From: Proteles cristata cristata
Lineage: Eukaryota > Chordata > Mammalia > Carnivora > Hyaenidae
DNA length: 64,000 nt
Assembly: GCA_017311185.1 (NCBI GenBank)
Contig: JAESUZ010004792.1
Span: forward strand, 992,001-1,056,000
Reading direction: 5' to 3'
Part shown: in pieces, positions 22,340-34,620 of the stretch
Layout of the letters: every line of letters starts with the position of its first letter
How positions within the stretch are numbered: position 1 is the first letter of the stretch
Notes under the pieces: generated by a model
Told to the model about the DNA's origin: nothing
The model's database searches: none
What the model saw: the letters and a program-made list of their open reading frames with translations, nothing else
Position numbers and translations under genes: made by a program

Positions 22340-25190
22340 TGTGGTGAGCACAGAGCCGCAGAATCATGCGCATTGCCAGGGAGAAGGCGTTGTAGCGTCT
22401 CTGCTCTGTTCTGTTCTCTGCTCACACTGCATGGCAAGTTTCTGGTGAAGGAAATGGTAGCTTCTCGGGCTGGCTAACGGGACCCCAGGAATCTCAATTA
22501 TCCTAGAAAGGTCCAAGGGGACGTCGCCCCCGCCCACCCAGGGAACCCAACATCCGGTTTCCAACCAGCAAAAAAGCAGTTCCCTGGAGGACCGTGCTGA
22601 TTCAATGATGGGGAAACCCATGAACAGGCAGCCTGGGAAAGCTAGGGAACGTCCTTCGCTGGAGATCTTCCCAAAGAGGTCACACAATACCACCCCCTAC
22701 CCCCACCCCACACACACACTCCTTTCCACATCTGGACGTTCTTCCCTCAGCAACGCACCTGCTTCCACCCAAACGTGGTATTGTGAAGTTAAGCTCCATC
22801 CGGCCTGAAGGCAGGGGGATGACTAAAATGACCTCCAAAAGTCGCTCCAATTTAGAATGAGTCAGTGGCTCAGCTGAGGGAGTGTCAGAGACCCCACCCC
22901 CCACCCCGGAACACACTACACACACATACTGCCACCCCCAGTGCAGGTCATTGTTGCTCATCATTACTAAATCTCTACTTTGAGCAATAAAAGTTTTTTT
23001 CCCCTTCTATTAAAAAAGGCTGCTTCTTCACGCAGAAAATTCCTCCCCTCCCCACCTATCTGAGGATTTAGCTCCATCACAGCATCATGAAGCCAAGATG
23101 GATTTGTAAAGCAGTTTAGGGGTTTGGGATGGAGGGACCCAGGGAAAGGGGCAGATAGACTTCTTACTCCTATAGAGAAAGATAGACGAGGCAACTGTAA
23201 GGTCTCCATATTTCTCCGTCTCTCTAATCTAACCTCCTATCCCCTCCCCCAACACAGTTGTATCTGCAGAAGAAATAAATGAGTGTCATGGAAACATCTA
23301 CTATAAACAATCACCTCACACCAGTGTTCTGAGGCTGCAGTGAAGATGTTTGTTCTTTCAAGGAGTGAAAGCAATGTGAGAGTGGCACAGTTCCCTAGGA
23401 TGGGCTGTGGACCAAGGAAGGAAAACACAGGGACAGCAAAGGGGAGTTAAGGAATTTCAACCTCTCAAAGCATTCACTGGACACAAAGCACTGGCTCTAG
23501 GACATGAAGCTAAAAGAACAAGAATGACACTTACTTCTGGGAAAACACATCCACACACAACATGCATCAAAGCGGCTTTGAATGTTAGATGAACAGCCTT
23601 CCCTGAAACCGGAGCCCTTTTAGCTCATAGCCAGGAAGGAGGTGGAAAATTGGGATTCCCCACTACCACCACCACCACCACCCCCAGCCCCACACACAGA
23701 GTACCAAACCCATCGGCAAAGGTTTAGCATTGGATATAATCTGGAGAACCAGAACATCCTACCCTACCCCACCTACTCCAGTCATGCAAACATACTCAAG
23801 ATGCATAACACTGAAGCTATCTCTCCTTGGGCCTTTGCTTTAGTTTCTCTTTCTCTGCCTAGATGCCTTTCTAGGGAATATGAAGTGAATTGGAAGCTCT
23901 GAGCCCCCATTGATGGGCTAATTCCCAGCTAGTATGCCAAAGAATGACAACTTCACCCTCAACATATACATAAACACACAAACACATATACTTTCCTAGG
24001 ATTCTACGGCTATAAAGCCTTACTGAGATCCATTTGCAGAAGTACTGATAACAGAATTCTTCACTTTCCAAAACTTCTAAGCAGCTAACTGGAGTAGAGA
24101 GACATGCTGGATTCCCAAGAGCAAGCCCCAGTTCCATAAGGAAGGCAGAGGAGTGGAAAGCATCTGTGCTCAGGAAAATATTCTTCCAGTGGCCTGCAGG
24201 GTAAGGAAAAAGATGGAGCCACTCTCACCACCCATCTTGATTGCATCTGCTAGGCCATCTACTTTGTCCTACTCACTATGGTGGTTTCTGCTAAGGAATT
24301 AAAACTGTCTGTCAGATTGGCAGGAGGAAAAAAAAACATAGAGACCTTGAAAGCATGAGTTGGGTTGGGAATGTGTACAAGGAACTATCTAAAAAAGAGA
24401 CTAAATTTCTTCTGAATAAGACTATTGGAGATAGAGTGGAACAAGAGAGTGAAGATAGAAAGCAAAGGAAAGAAAATTGAGATACAAAGTGAACATTTAA
24501 TAGCATCACCATCACCATCATCATCAGATATGTCTCAGTTTGGTTTCACCTCAACTCAAAAGAGTTATACTGTTCCAAGTCATAGTGAGGAATAAGTCCA
24601 AGCAAACATTCCCCTCCTGGCATACAGCTAATTTCTGGACCTAGGAAGGATGGCAGACCCTTTCTGGCATGGACACATCCAGTGGAGTATTTGAGATTAG
24701 CATGGACCCCAGCTGTCCAAGAGGGATATTAGGGAAGAATGGGGCCTCTCCCATGGGCAGCTCCTAGATGTACCTGATTAATCATCAGTGACAGTAATAA
24801 ACACAGTGTGTATATATATATATATATACATATATCAGGTATAGGAGTATACAGCATCCTTTCTTTTTTGGGAATACAAAATGCTAGTCTTATCAGTTAC
24901 TCTATGAAAAAAACACATCTCCATAGGCCCTTGGAGCTGACAGAAGCTTCAAATCTAAGAGAGGAAGACACCATCCTTACTCCCTCCTCATATCCTCTGA
25001 GCAAGTAGGACTCAAAAGCAATAGTCCCCTCACCTATCATCACTTAGCTTCCTCAGCAGTTCCAGACATCTCTGTAGAATCTAGGTTAGAACAGTTGTTG
25101 GGACAGCTGCTTGTGAGGAAGAGAGGCAGCTCTAAGTCAAAGCAATTTACCCAAAATAAGCACCAAAAAGCATGTTTAGTGTTTATATAA
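22340..25190. other. Upstream flank of IGSF9B, no gene seen
   Basis: Between the CpG island and the first LINE. It holds CA-rich patches (22690-22720, 22905-22930), a (CCA)n patch near 23665 and a TA run at 24811-24838. No coding exon with splice support and no named repeat otherwise. Confidence 0.7.
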
Positions 25191-25528
25191 TTAGGGAACT
25201 GTACCAGTTATCTTACCATATAGAAAACCATACCAAAATGTAGTGACTTAAAACAACAAGAGTCATTTATTTCCTTAAAAATCTGCAATTTGGACAGAGC
25301 TTGGTGGGGGCAGTTCTTGTCTACTTCATATGGTATCTGACCAACTAGAGGATGGAGGCCATGTTTCAAGATGGCTTACTCATATAGCTAGCAAGTTGAT
25401 GCTGGCTATTAGCCAAAGCTCTAGGCAATGCTGTAGTTCTTCTCCATGTGGGCTTCTCTATAGGCTGCTTGGACTTCCTCACAGCATGGAGGCTGGGTTC
25501 CAAGAGCTGACATCCCAATAAAGCCAAA
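25190..25528. repeat. Old interspersed repeat, family not assigned
   Basis: The string 'agtgacttaaaacaacaaga' followed by a block ending 'gcatggaggctgggttccaa' is one I recognise as a recurrent mammalian repeat. I cannot name the family with confidence. It abuts the L1 fragment to its right. Confidence 0.45.
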
Positions 25529-25535
25529 TGGAAGA

Positions 25536-26750
25536 TGTTTTCCATACTGTTTTCCAGAGTGGCTGCACCAGTTTGCATTCCCACCAGCAATGCAAAAGAG
25601 ATCCTCTTTCTCTGCATTCTCACCAACATCTGTTGTTGCCTGAGTTGTTAATGTTAGCCATTCTGACAGGTGCAAGGTGGTTTCTCATTGTGGTTTTGAC
25701 TTATATTTCCCTGATGATGAGTGATGCTGAACATTTTTTCATGTGTCTGTTCACCATCTGCATGTTGTCTTTGGAGAAGTGTCTATTCATGTCTTTTGCC
25801 CATTTCTTCACTGGATTATTTGGTTTTGGGGTGTTGAATTTGATAAGCTCCTTATAGATTTTGGATACTAACCCCTTATCTGATATGTCATTTGCAAATA
25901 TCTTCTCCCTTTCTCTTGGTTGCCTTTTAGTTTCTCTGATTTTTTCCTTCACTGTGCAGAAGCTTTTTATTTTGATGAGGTCCCAATAGTTCATTTTTGC
26001 TTTTGTTTCCCTTGCCTCCGGAGATGTGTTGAGTAAGTTGTGGCAGCTGATGTCAAAGAGGTTTTTGCCTGCTTTATCTAGGATTTTGATGGCTTCCTTT
26101 CTTACATTTAGGTCTTTCATCCATTTTTAAATTTTTTATGTTTATTTATTTTTGAGAGAGAGAGAGAGAGACAGAGCATGAGGGGCAGAAGGGCAGGGAG
26201 AGAGGGATACACAGATCCAAAACAGGCTCCAGGCTCTGAGCTGTCAGTACAGAGCCCAACGTGGGGCCTGAACCCGCAAACTGTGAGATCCTGACCTGAG
26301 CTGAAGTCAGATGTTTAACCAATTGAGCCACCCAGGAGACCCATTTTCATCCATTTTAAGTTTATTTTTGTGTATGGTGTAAGAAAGTGGTCCAGATTCA
26401 TTTTTCTGCATGTCGCTGTCCAATTTTCCCAGCACCATTTGCTGAAGAGACTGTCTTTATTCCACTGGATATTCTTTCCTGCTTTGTCAAAGATCAGTTG
26501 GCCATCCATTTCTGGGCTCTCTATTCTGTTCCATTGATCTGAGTGTCTGTTTTTGTGCCGGCACCATACTGTCTGGATGATTACAGCTTTGTAATACATC
26601 TTAAAGTCCGGAGTGTGATGCCTCTAGCTTTGGTTTGCTTTTTCAAGTTTGCTTTGGCTATTTGGGGTCTTTTTTGGTTCCATACAAATTTTAGGATTGT
26701 TTGTTTTAGTTCTGTGAAGAATGCTAATGTTATTTTGATAGGGATTGCAA
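25536..26750 (-). repeat. L1 ORF2 fragment, antisense, split by a SINE
   Basis: On the minus strand it translates as the C-terminal part of an L1 ORF2 protein, with stretches such as [20 protein letters not shown] and [15 protein letters not shown]. It is interrupted by a SINE at 26128-26344. Both L1 ends are missing: the left limit falls inside ORF2, so there is no 3' UTR or A tail. The frame is broken and it is not functional. Confidence 0.88.
26128..26344 (-). repeat. Feline CAN-SINE, antisense, inside the L1
   Basis: Flanked by the 13-bp duplication tttcatccatttt at 26115-26127 and 26345-26357. Removing the element and one copy rejoins the L1 sequence. Confidence 0.93.
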
Positions 26751-26900
26751 AACAAAAATGAGCTTTAGAGAAAATTCCTACAAAGAAAAGGTTTGCAAAC
26801 ACTATCTAGATCTTAGAATTTTCTCACTTCAATTCAGGCTGCTGCCACTAGTCCCGGGCACACAGGGATGTAAACTCCACCCTTATAAAAGTCTAGCCCA

Positions 26901-27120
26901 GGGGTGTCTGGGTGGTTCAGTAGGTTAAGCATCCAACTTTGGCTCAGGTCATGATCTCATGGTTCGTGGGTTCAAGCCCCGCGTCGGGCTCTGTGCTGAC
27001 AGCTAGCTCAGACCCTGGAGCCTGTTTCGGATTCTGTGCTTCCTTATCTCTCTGGCCCTCCCCTGCTCACACATTTTCTCTCCCTCTCTCTGTCTCTCTC
27101 TCCCTCAGGAAAAAAAAAAA
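26901..27120 (+). repeat. Feline CAN-SINE, sense
   Basis: Head 'ggggtgtctgggtggttcag' and a pure A tail. The duplication aaaagtctagccca is at 26887-26900 and 27117-27130. Confidence 0.93.
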
Positions 27121-27659
27121 GTCTAGCCCACATGTGAAGCAAATTCTTTCACCTTGTTTTCTCTTAATTCGGCAGGGACCAGTCAGCATGTTTTAAAAGA
27201 ACTTGGAAAGAGAGAAGAAAACAAAGGAAACTGGATTTCCAACATAAAATATATAATCTTAAGATCTGATATAGGAGAAGTGGAGAAAACTTCACAGGAT
27301 TCTCAAAACTTCTTATGATAAGAATTTTCCATCTCAGCTCAAAATGCTCACAGAATTTTGCAGGCCCCCTTCTTGGCTTATTTCTCTCCCAGATCCCTCT
27401 TGGGCAGGTGACCTCTGGTCATAAATTGTTTTTCTGGACACAAGTAGCTATTCGAACAATCCACTTTGCCCTCTCCAAAAATAAATTCCCGAGGATTTTG
27501 TCTTAATAAAATTCAAATTAAATTATGATTCCAATTTTTCAGAGGTTCAAAGAAGTTCCCTACTCTGTTCCCATTTTCCCTAAAGACTACATCTTGGTTA
27601 GGTCATAATGACTGGCCCAGAGACACATCCAGTTCTTCATGGCTTAAGACACTTGTTCT

Positions 27660-27835
27660 AGGGGGGCCTGGATGGCTCAGTCGGTTAAGCGTCTGACTTC
27701 GGCTCAGGTCATGATCTCACAGTTCGTGGGTTCAAGCCCCACATTGGGCTCTGTGCTGACAGCTAGCTCAGAGCCTGGAGCCTGCTTCAGATTCTGTGTC
27801 TCCCTCTCTCTCTGACCCTCCCCTGCTCACACTGC

Positions 27836-27866
<31 letters not shown>

Positions 27867-27924
27867 AAAAATAAATAAAACATTAAAAATAATTTTAAAA
27901 AAATAAAAAATAAAAATTTTTTAA
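27660..27924 (+). repeat. Feline CAN-SINE, sense
   Basis: Head 'gggggcctggatggctcagt', a long CT-rich stretch and an extended A/T-rich tail. The duplication aagacacttgttct is at 27646-27659 and 27925-27938. Confidence 0.93.
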
Positions 27925-28881
27925 AAGACACTTGTTCTGATCACCGTAGGATCATTTTTATGATATTTCACCCAGATGAGTTCCCATGCATGGGAAGAGG
28001 GGCTATCAGAATTGCACCCATTACAGAAGGGCAGTACAACTTTGCCTAACTATGCACTAGTTATCAATCATGTGCATATGGTAGATACAGCACACCAGTG
28101 AACAGATAGGAGATGACACTCTCCCACAACCTGCCCAGATCATATATGTGTGTACAGGTGCCAGTTCCATTCTTGTCTACCTGGCAAGGGAGCAGGTTCT
28201 TGCCCAAGGAAGAAAGTAGATCCACCATGTAAGATAAGTTTATCTGAAAACCAGATAAATAGCACCCTCAGCCATACCAAATTCCTCTCCTCTTTCTTCT
28301 TGGCTTTCCAGACCAACTCTGAACAATCTCAAAGAAGGCATATTTCATGTTTCTGTTGCTTAATCTAAGAATGAAGAAAGGAGTTTCTCTGCTTTGCATC
28401 AAATTTGTCCACAGAACTCAGGTGCACTCATGACAGTCCTCCTTATGAGGTGCCCCACAAGAATATGCTACCATCAATCTTCAGCCACCTCTCACCTTGT
28501 CAAGGGCTGCGTCATAGAAAATGTGATTTCCAGGACTCCCAGACAACTCTGGCCCACCTGAGTATACTCTTACCTACACATAGCTAAAGGCCCAGCAGCA
28601 AGGTGCTGAAACAAATGGGCTGCACTTACACACTCTGGCATTCAGAAGTCTAAAAGACAGCTAGGAATCAGGACTCCGCCAAACCATCCCAGCTCTGGCC
28701 CTAGGAAGCTGGTGGCCTGGGTCATTGTTTTGCCTGAGTTATAGTTTCTCAATTTGCAGAAGGGACAGTTGACCAAAGATAGCAATGAAGGTCTGCAGGA
28801 AAGAAATTTAAAGGTTCTTATGTACTGTTGCTCTGTCTCTGGACCCAATAGTCTAAAACCATAGTCCAACTCCATGCTCTT

Positions 28882-29113
28882 TTTTTTTTTAAGTTGTCTT
28901 TATTATTATTTTTTATTTATTTCTAGGAGAGAAAGAGAGACAGTGTGAGCAGGGGAGGGACAGAGAGAGAGGGAGTCACAGACTCTGAAACAGGCTCCAG
29001 GCTCTGAGCTGGCAGTCAGCACAGAGCCCGACGCGGGGCTCGAACCCATGAACGGCGAGATCATGACCTAAGCGAAAGTGGGATGCTTAACCGACTAAGC
29101 CACCCAGGCTCCC
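28882..29113 (-). repeat. Feline CAN-SINE, antisense, 'TTAGTC' subfamily
   Basis: Antisense copy with the subfamily marks 'ctaggagagaaagagagaca', 'ctggcagtcagcacagagcc' and 'gacctaagcgaaagt'. The flanks ccatgctctt and ccttgctctt are a duplication with one mismatch. Confidence 0.88.
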
Positions 29114-32100
29114 CTCCTTGCTCTTATTATACTATATAGGAGGAAAATTGGACCTGGCTTTACCCCAAGACTTTTGAATTGTCAGGGATTTTAGTACAGT
29201 ACAGAAGCTTTCACAGAGGTATATGGAGTCATGGACTAGAGCAGCTGGCATTATTGAAATTGGCAAAATATTGACATGAGCAGAAGATCAGAAAGATATG
29301 AACCAAGAAACAGGTCATGCTAGAATGCAAGAATGGAGAGATGAAGGACCTAGGTCAAGAAATACCAGAAGAAGGAATTCTCCAATTAACAAGTAGCCAC
29401 TGAAGAGCAATTCATAGTCAGCACTGTGCTAACTAATGAGGAGGACACAACAGTGACAGACCAAGATCCCTATCACTCAGGAGCTTAGTATCTAGTTGGA
29501 AAGATAAACATGACCACCTGAGCAACACTTAATAAACTCTGTCAATATGGAATCTGGAGAGAGATGGTGGCCCAGGCTTGAATTGCTGTAGAACCTCAAG
29601 GAGCTGGAGATGGTAGAAATAGGTGAGCACTGAGTAGAGAAAGTGAGATGTGAGCCAAATCTCAGATAAAGGAGAACAAGAGACAGCATGGATGAAACGA
29701 GGCACTGCAGTCAAGGGAAACTGCTGATCTGTAACTCCCTGAGGGCAAAGACTTTACTAGTTTACTGCTCTCTAGTATCCCTAGTACCAACATGTAGAAT
29801 CTCAACAGAGATTCGTGGGAAATGAGTGTACAGAAGTGGTAATAAAATGGCATGGCTGACATGTCTGTGGCATACAGCAGAAGCTTCCATGTTTAGAGCA
29901 GAGACTATGTTAGGGGGAAGTGAAGAAATAAGTCAGCTAAGAAAGGTGAGAAGGAGGAGTAGGCAAACAGGAGTAACACAAGTAGTGTGGGGTTAATTAG
30001 AGAGGTAAGGAGGGAGGTGGTGAGAAACAAGTCTGGGCCCAAGAAAAAGCTGAGGAGAAAGCATCTCTCTTGGCTCAAGTAAAACCAAGGGGCAAGGAGT
30101 TGGGGGGAGGGGGGAGTGACAAGTAGCCCAAGCAATGGTGTGGGAGGGGCCTCTGCTTCTGCTTTGGATCCACAGATGGATGAGCTGGGAATGGGGGAGG
30201 AGAACAAACTCTGGAGCCACAGCTGGAGGTCTTTACGGGGTCTATTTCTGGCATGCATTCGACCCCCCAGACCTCTCATTCTTGGACCCTTCCACACTTG
30301 GTTCTCAACCCCCACACAAAAGGGCCTTGTATGGGAGTGCTAAGAGATGCCAAACGCATCTTTATTCCATTGCCTCCCCCTCCACCCCTTCCCCAGAGCC
30401 TTGGCTCCAGTATTGCTCTGCCAGGTGCAGGAAACAGGAAGAGAGGGGCTGGGGACCAGACGTGAGCCAGAGGTCATCTGGAAATGTCAGCCCCACCCTC
30501 CCTGCCTCCAGTCCCCTTTACACTCTGCTGCCTCCTCTCTGACTCCCAATCAGCCATGCCCTATCCTCACCCCTGCCCCTTTTGCCCATGTCCCCATCCT
30601 TCTTTCACTGCCCCCTCAATCAAAGACATCATTGCTCCATTCTCTCCCTCTCTTCCCTCTCTGTTTCTCCCTTTCTTGGGCTTTAGAGTGGTGTGGAGAG
30701 CCTAGAGACAGAACTGGATTTATTCTTGGAAAAAACATCCATGGCAGAGGGTACCACAGCAACAAGTTTCCATGGTGCTTGCACGGACACAAGGTAAATA
30801 TGCTATAAAGGAGCAATTACTGGACTCAGAGTTAGAAGACCCAAGTTCCATCCCTGACATACTTCACCAACAACATATCCTTGAGCAACTGGTGTAACTT
30901 CTCTAAGCCTCATTGGGAATTCCACAAATGTCCAACCATTTAATCAACAGCTGGCATTCACAAGTGTGTATTGAGTACCTGTTAGTGAGCCAAGCACTCT
31001 GCTAGGTGCAGGATGAGCAATGCAGACATGGTTCTTGCCTTCATAAAATTTACAGTCAATAGCCAATAGGGTTGTTCCGAAGACTAGAGTGAGCTTAAAG
31101 GGTTAATACAATGGTCGGTTCATAGTAGGTATTCAAGAGGCACTGTGCACAGAAGGTATTTCAGAAGCCCAGTAAGGAGAGCAGTCTGGTTTCATATCTC
31201 TCATGATATGAGCCACTACATACATGTAGCAGCTGCTACAACACTGGTTTAAAATTAGAAGATGCTGCTGAACTTCTAACCTTGCTTGCAGCCCAGTATC
31301 TGTTTTTAGGTGGTTAGAAACTAGGGAACAATGTGAGATAGTAAAGATTTATCTGCATAGGAGACAGGATTGCCCAACGTAGGAAGGTCCAGATATGTGG
31401 GAGATTCTGGTGGATATGGTTGTGAAGGGTGTATTCCTGGGGGTGGGATGGGAGAAATTTATAAATAGTGATAGGAATTATTTGGGAAAGAAGAATTCAT
31501 CCCAAACCCTGACTTCTGATGGTTTAGAAGCTAAGCTCCCTCCCCAATCCCTTTCTAGGAAACTAACTTGGAAAATCTTGTGGAATTGGGGGTAGTCACA
31601 GCTGCCAGAAGAGCCCATGGCAGGAGGGTCTTGTGGAAGAAGGCCAGTTGAGGCACTGAAAAGAGAGTCTCATAGGGAATCCTGGACAATGAGCTGATAG
31701 AAGGAGGAATGTGGAGAGAAGGGGGAGAAAGGGGCAGGCTGCCATGTCGGCTGCTCTCCTGGCAACTTCCCAAGGTTAATGGAGGGGCACCAAGAAGCCT
31801 CTGCAACATTCCAGCAGAGGAAGGCTGGTTTGAAAAGACCATTTGCTGTGGAGAGAAGGGGCCTTTCTCTGCCCTAGGCTGCTGTTCCCTTGTGGAGGTT
31901 CTTTGAGGCATGAGCCCTGAGAAAACACATGGGGTGGGGGGCGGGGGCCAGAGTAGATGGTTTGCCATTCATCCTCCAGGCAAATGGAGTACCCCTGGAA
32001 GGCAAGAAGGAGTCAGAGGCTAGTTCAGCTGAGATGATGGTTTCTATGCATGGAATTCCAGAGCCTAACTATATCCCCATGAACTATGGGTATTTAGAGA

Positions 32101-34255
32101 AGGGGAGAAAATTGATTATTAACTGAAAACTAGGCAGTACTTTTAGAAGGAAAAGGGGATCAGGAATTTTCAGTGTAGGAAAAGATATTGACCCTCCCCA
32201 AGCTCAGGGCCCTGGGTTTAGGTTGAAGGATTTAGCATAAGAATGCCCAGGCCTTTACCAGATGGAAAGTTAATAAAACTAAAACACCCATCTACACACA
32301 CACGCATGTGCGCTGCAACACATTGCACACACACTCACTGTCAGGACTCACACACATGTGCAAAATCACACACATAAATGCAGGATGCTTTTATGCACAC
32401 ATTCAAGGCAGAATCTCTTCATATAACCACACATATGTCATATCTACACGTGTACATATTTACAGAGTCCACATCCTCTTAAGCTGCTCATAAGTGCCAT
32501 ATTCTCATGCTTCTCAAGGCTGACACACATTGACCCATAGTTTATATGTATGTGAGGTCTCTTGCTTTCCCATATCAAAACTCCCAGCATGGAGATCCTT
32601 AGAATGTTCTTCTCTTCCTTCTGGCCAAATCAGGTCCCAAGAATTGCCCACATGAAATCCACCTTCCTCAAACTCATCCTGAGCCCAGTGTCCAGGTTGC
32701 CCTAGGCTTCACCCTAATTTTTGTCTCCAGGGTGCCCAGCTCCCCACCCCCAACTTGTTATAGACACTGGGTAGCAGCTACCAGCAGGTGGCGCCATCAG
32801 GAGCCTCATGTAACCAGGATTTGTATTAATGAGAACAAATCCACATTTCTGGGAGGAAAAGTGGTCATGCCAGTGACACCCTCCTTTGTTTCCAAGGCTG
32901 AGCCCAGTAAATGGATATACTAAGAGCACCTGGCCAAGGAAAGCCATTCCCAAGGAAGAGGAGGGAGAGAACAAAAAAGATCCCAAGTTCCAGGGAAGAT
33001 GGGAAGCTAAAGATTAGGGATAGAATGGAGGAAGAGGGGAGCAGAGAGCAGTTCTGTGCAATCTGTCAGACGTATGGACATGAGCGTGCTCCTGTTTTGT
33101 GTGCACACGAGTTAGTGTTTTCATGCACATTTGAGTGCTGTATTCTATTGCTGATAGGTTACCTGTGTGTCAGTGGATACAGAAGTAGGTGTGAACAGGC
33201 TTGAGAGCGCAAGTGTGTGTATGCATCTGTGGGTGCTGCTGTGTGTAGTATGGCTCAGGAAGACATAAAGATGAAGCTGAGCAGACTAGACTCCTCACAA
33301 CTACAGTGCCACCAGCACCACACACACCACAGTTGTTAGCCCCCTCCCACACACTTTCCACACACACACACTCCAGGGACACACACACACTCTTACACCA
33401 CCCACACAGGCAGGTGCTATGCCGCCACGTACAGACCTGCCCACCCACACACTTTCACACATATATACAGGCCCTGTACAGAACCACAGGGATACATATA
33501 GATGCGGCCAAGATGCATACAGACGCCCAGGCGCACATTGACCCTGCATGCACCTGCATACGTGTGCACACTTGCACATTCTGTGCTGTATGCCCAAATT
33601 TCTGTGCTTCTGGGGATTAAAGAGAAAAATATGAAATCTGACCATGCCTTTGTCTGAGGATTGTGGGAGCACATGGAACAACCACTCTACACACCCCTCT
33701 GCCAGAGTCATGAGCAGCAATGGTAACGCTCTGGCCCACAGGCCCTGCTGAGATCCCTCAGCACTGTGGACAGCGCCTCAGCCAGCAGAGACCTGCCAAC
33801 CCAGAGCAATTCTTAGAAGCTCAGGACACTGGAGCTCCCTTATCTACATCCAGAAGAGCAACTGAAGTCAGATGCATCCCAGTTCCAATTCCTCTGACTA
33901 GAGTTGGAATTCCCCAGCACTGTGCCTGGCACACATCAGAAGGAACTATAGAAATCATACCTGCTTTGGAGTTCATACCCATGAATTCCAGACCAGAAGG
34001 TGAAGGTTCTGTGCAAAGAACATTGATTGGCTCAGTAATACAGCATTGCTGTGCTATGGGTCTATAAGCCAGCTGATCTGGGTTCAACCCCAACCTTGTC
34101 AAACTTTAGCTCTGAAACCTAGGCAGATCACTTACCCCACCTAACCCATGGTTTCTTCTTTTGTTGACCTGGGATAACAAAAATAATGATAGTAATGCTA
34201 ATTGTGATTCCCACACCCCAGGCCCTGTTGTAAGTACCTTACAAAGATTAAATCA
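29114..34255. other. Intergenic, old repeats, no gene seen
   Basis: Antisense L2 pieces at about 29400-29530 and 30940-31070, a MIR-like piece at about 30820-30920, and CA-rich patches near 32295-32400 and 33305-33480. A repeat-free part around 32700-32900 carries a CTCF-like motif. No supported exon. Confidence 0.65.
32781..32794 (+). promoter_or_regulatory. Candidate CTCF-binding site
   Basis: The 14-mer ccagcaggtggcgc matches the core CTCF consensus CCASYAGRKGGCRS at every position. This is a motif match only; occupancy is not shown by sequence. Confidence 0.5.
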
Positions 34256-34620
34256 ATGGGGCACCTGTGTGGCTCAATCGGTTGAGCTCTTGAATTTGAC
34301 TCAGGTCATGATCTCTCAGTTCATGAGATTGAGCACTGCATCAGGCTCCACATTGATGGTGCGGAGCCTGCTTGGGATTCTGTGTCTCCCTCTGCCCCGC
34401 CCCTCCTGCACTCTCTCTCAAAATAAATAAACTTTAAAAAAGATTAAATCATTAAAGTTTCATATTAAAAATTGGTCATTGTGCCCATTTTATAGAGAAG
34501 AAATGAAAGCACTTGCCTCAGGTCACACCAATAGTAGGGGCAGAGGCAGGATTGTAACCGAGATAGTCTGCCTCCAGAATCTGTGTTCTTAACCATGACA
34601 CTGCAATGCCTCCTTCATGG
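34060..34620 (+). repeat. MIR-type SINE split by a CAN-SINE
   Basis: MIR-like blocks on both sides of the SINE at 34256: 'gatctgggttcaaccccaac' before, 'gcccattttatagagaagaa' and 'tcaggtcacaccaatagtag' after, ending near 'gttcttaaccatgacactgc'. Confidence 0.7.
34256..34438 (+). repeat. Feline CAN-SINE, sense, inside a MIR
   Basis: Head 'ggggcacctgtgtggctcaa', shortened CT region and tail 'aaataaataaac'. The duplication aaagattaaatca is at 34243-34255 and 34439-34451. Confidence 0.9.

Noticed and set aside
25701..26120. 139-residue minus-strand frame with a convincing protein sequence
   Set aside because: It is a remnant of L1 ORF2, not a host gene; the element is truncated and split by a SINE.
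33170..33720. Cysteine- and valine-rich minus-strand frames
   Set aside because: They come from CA/TG-rich low-complexity DNA.
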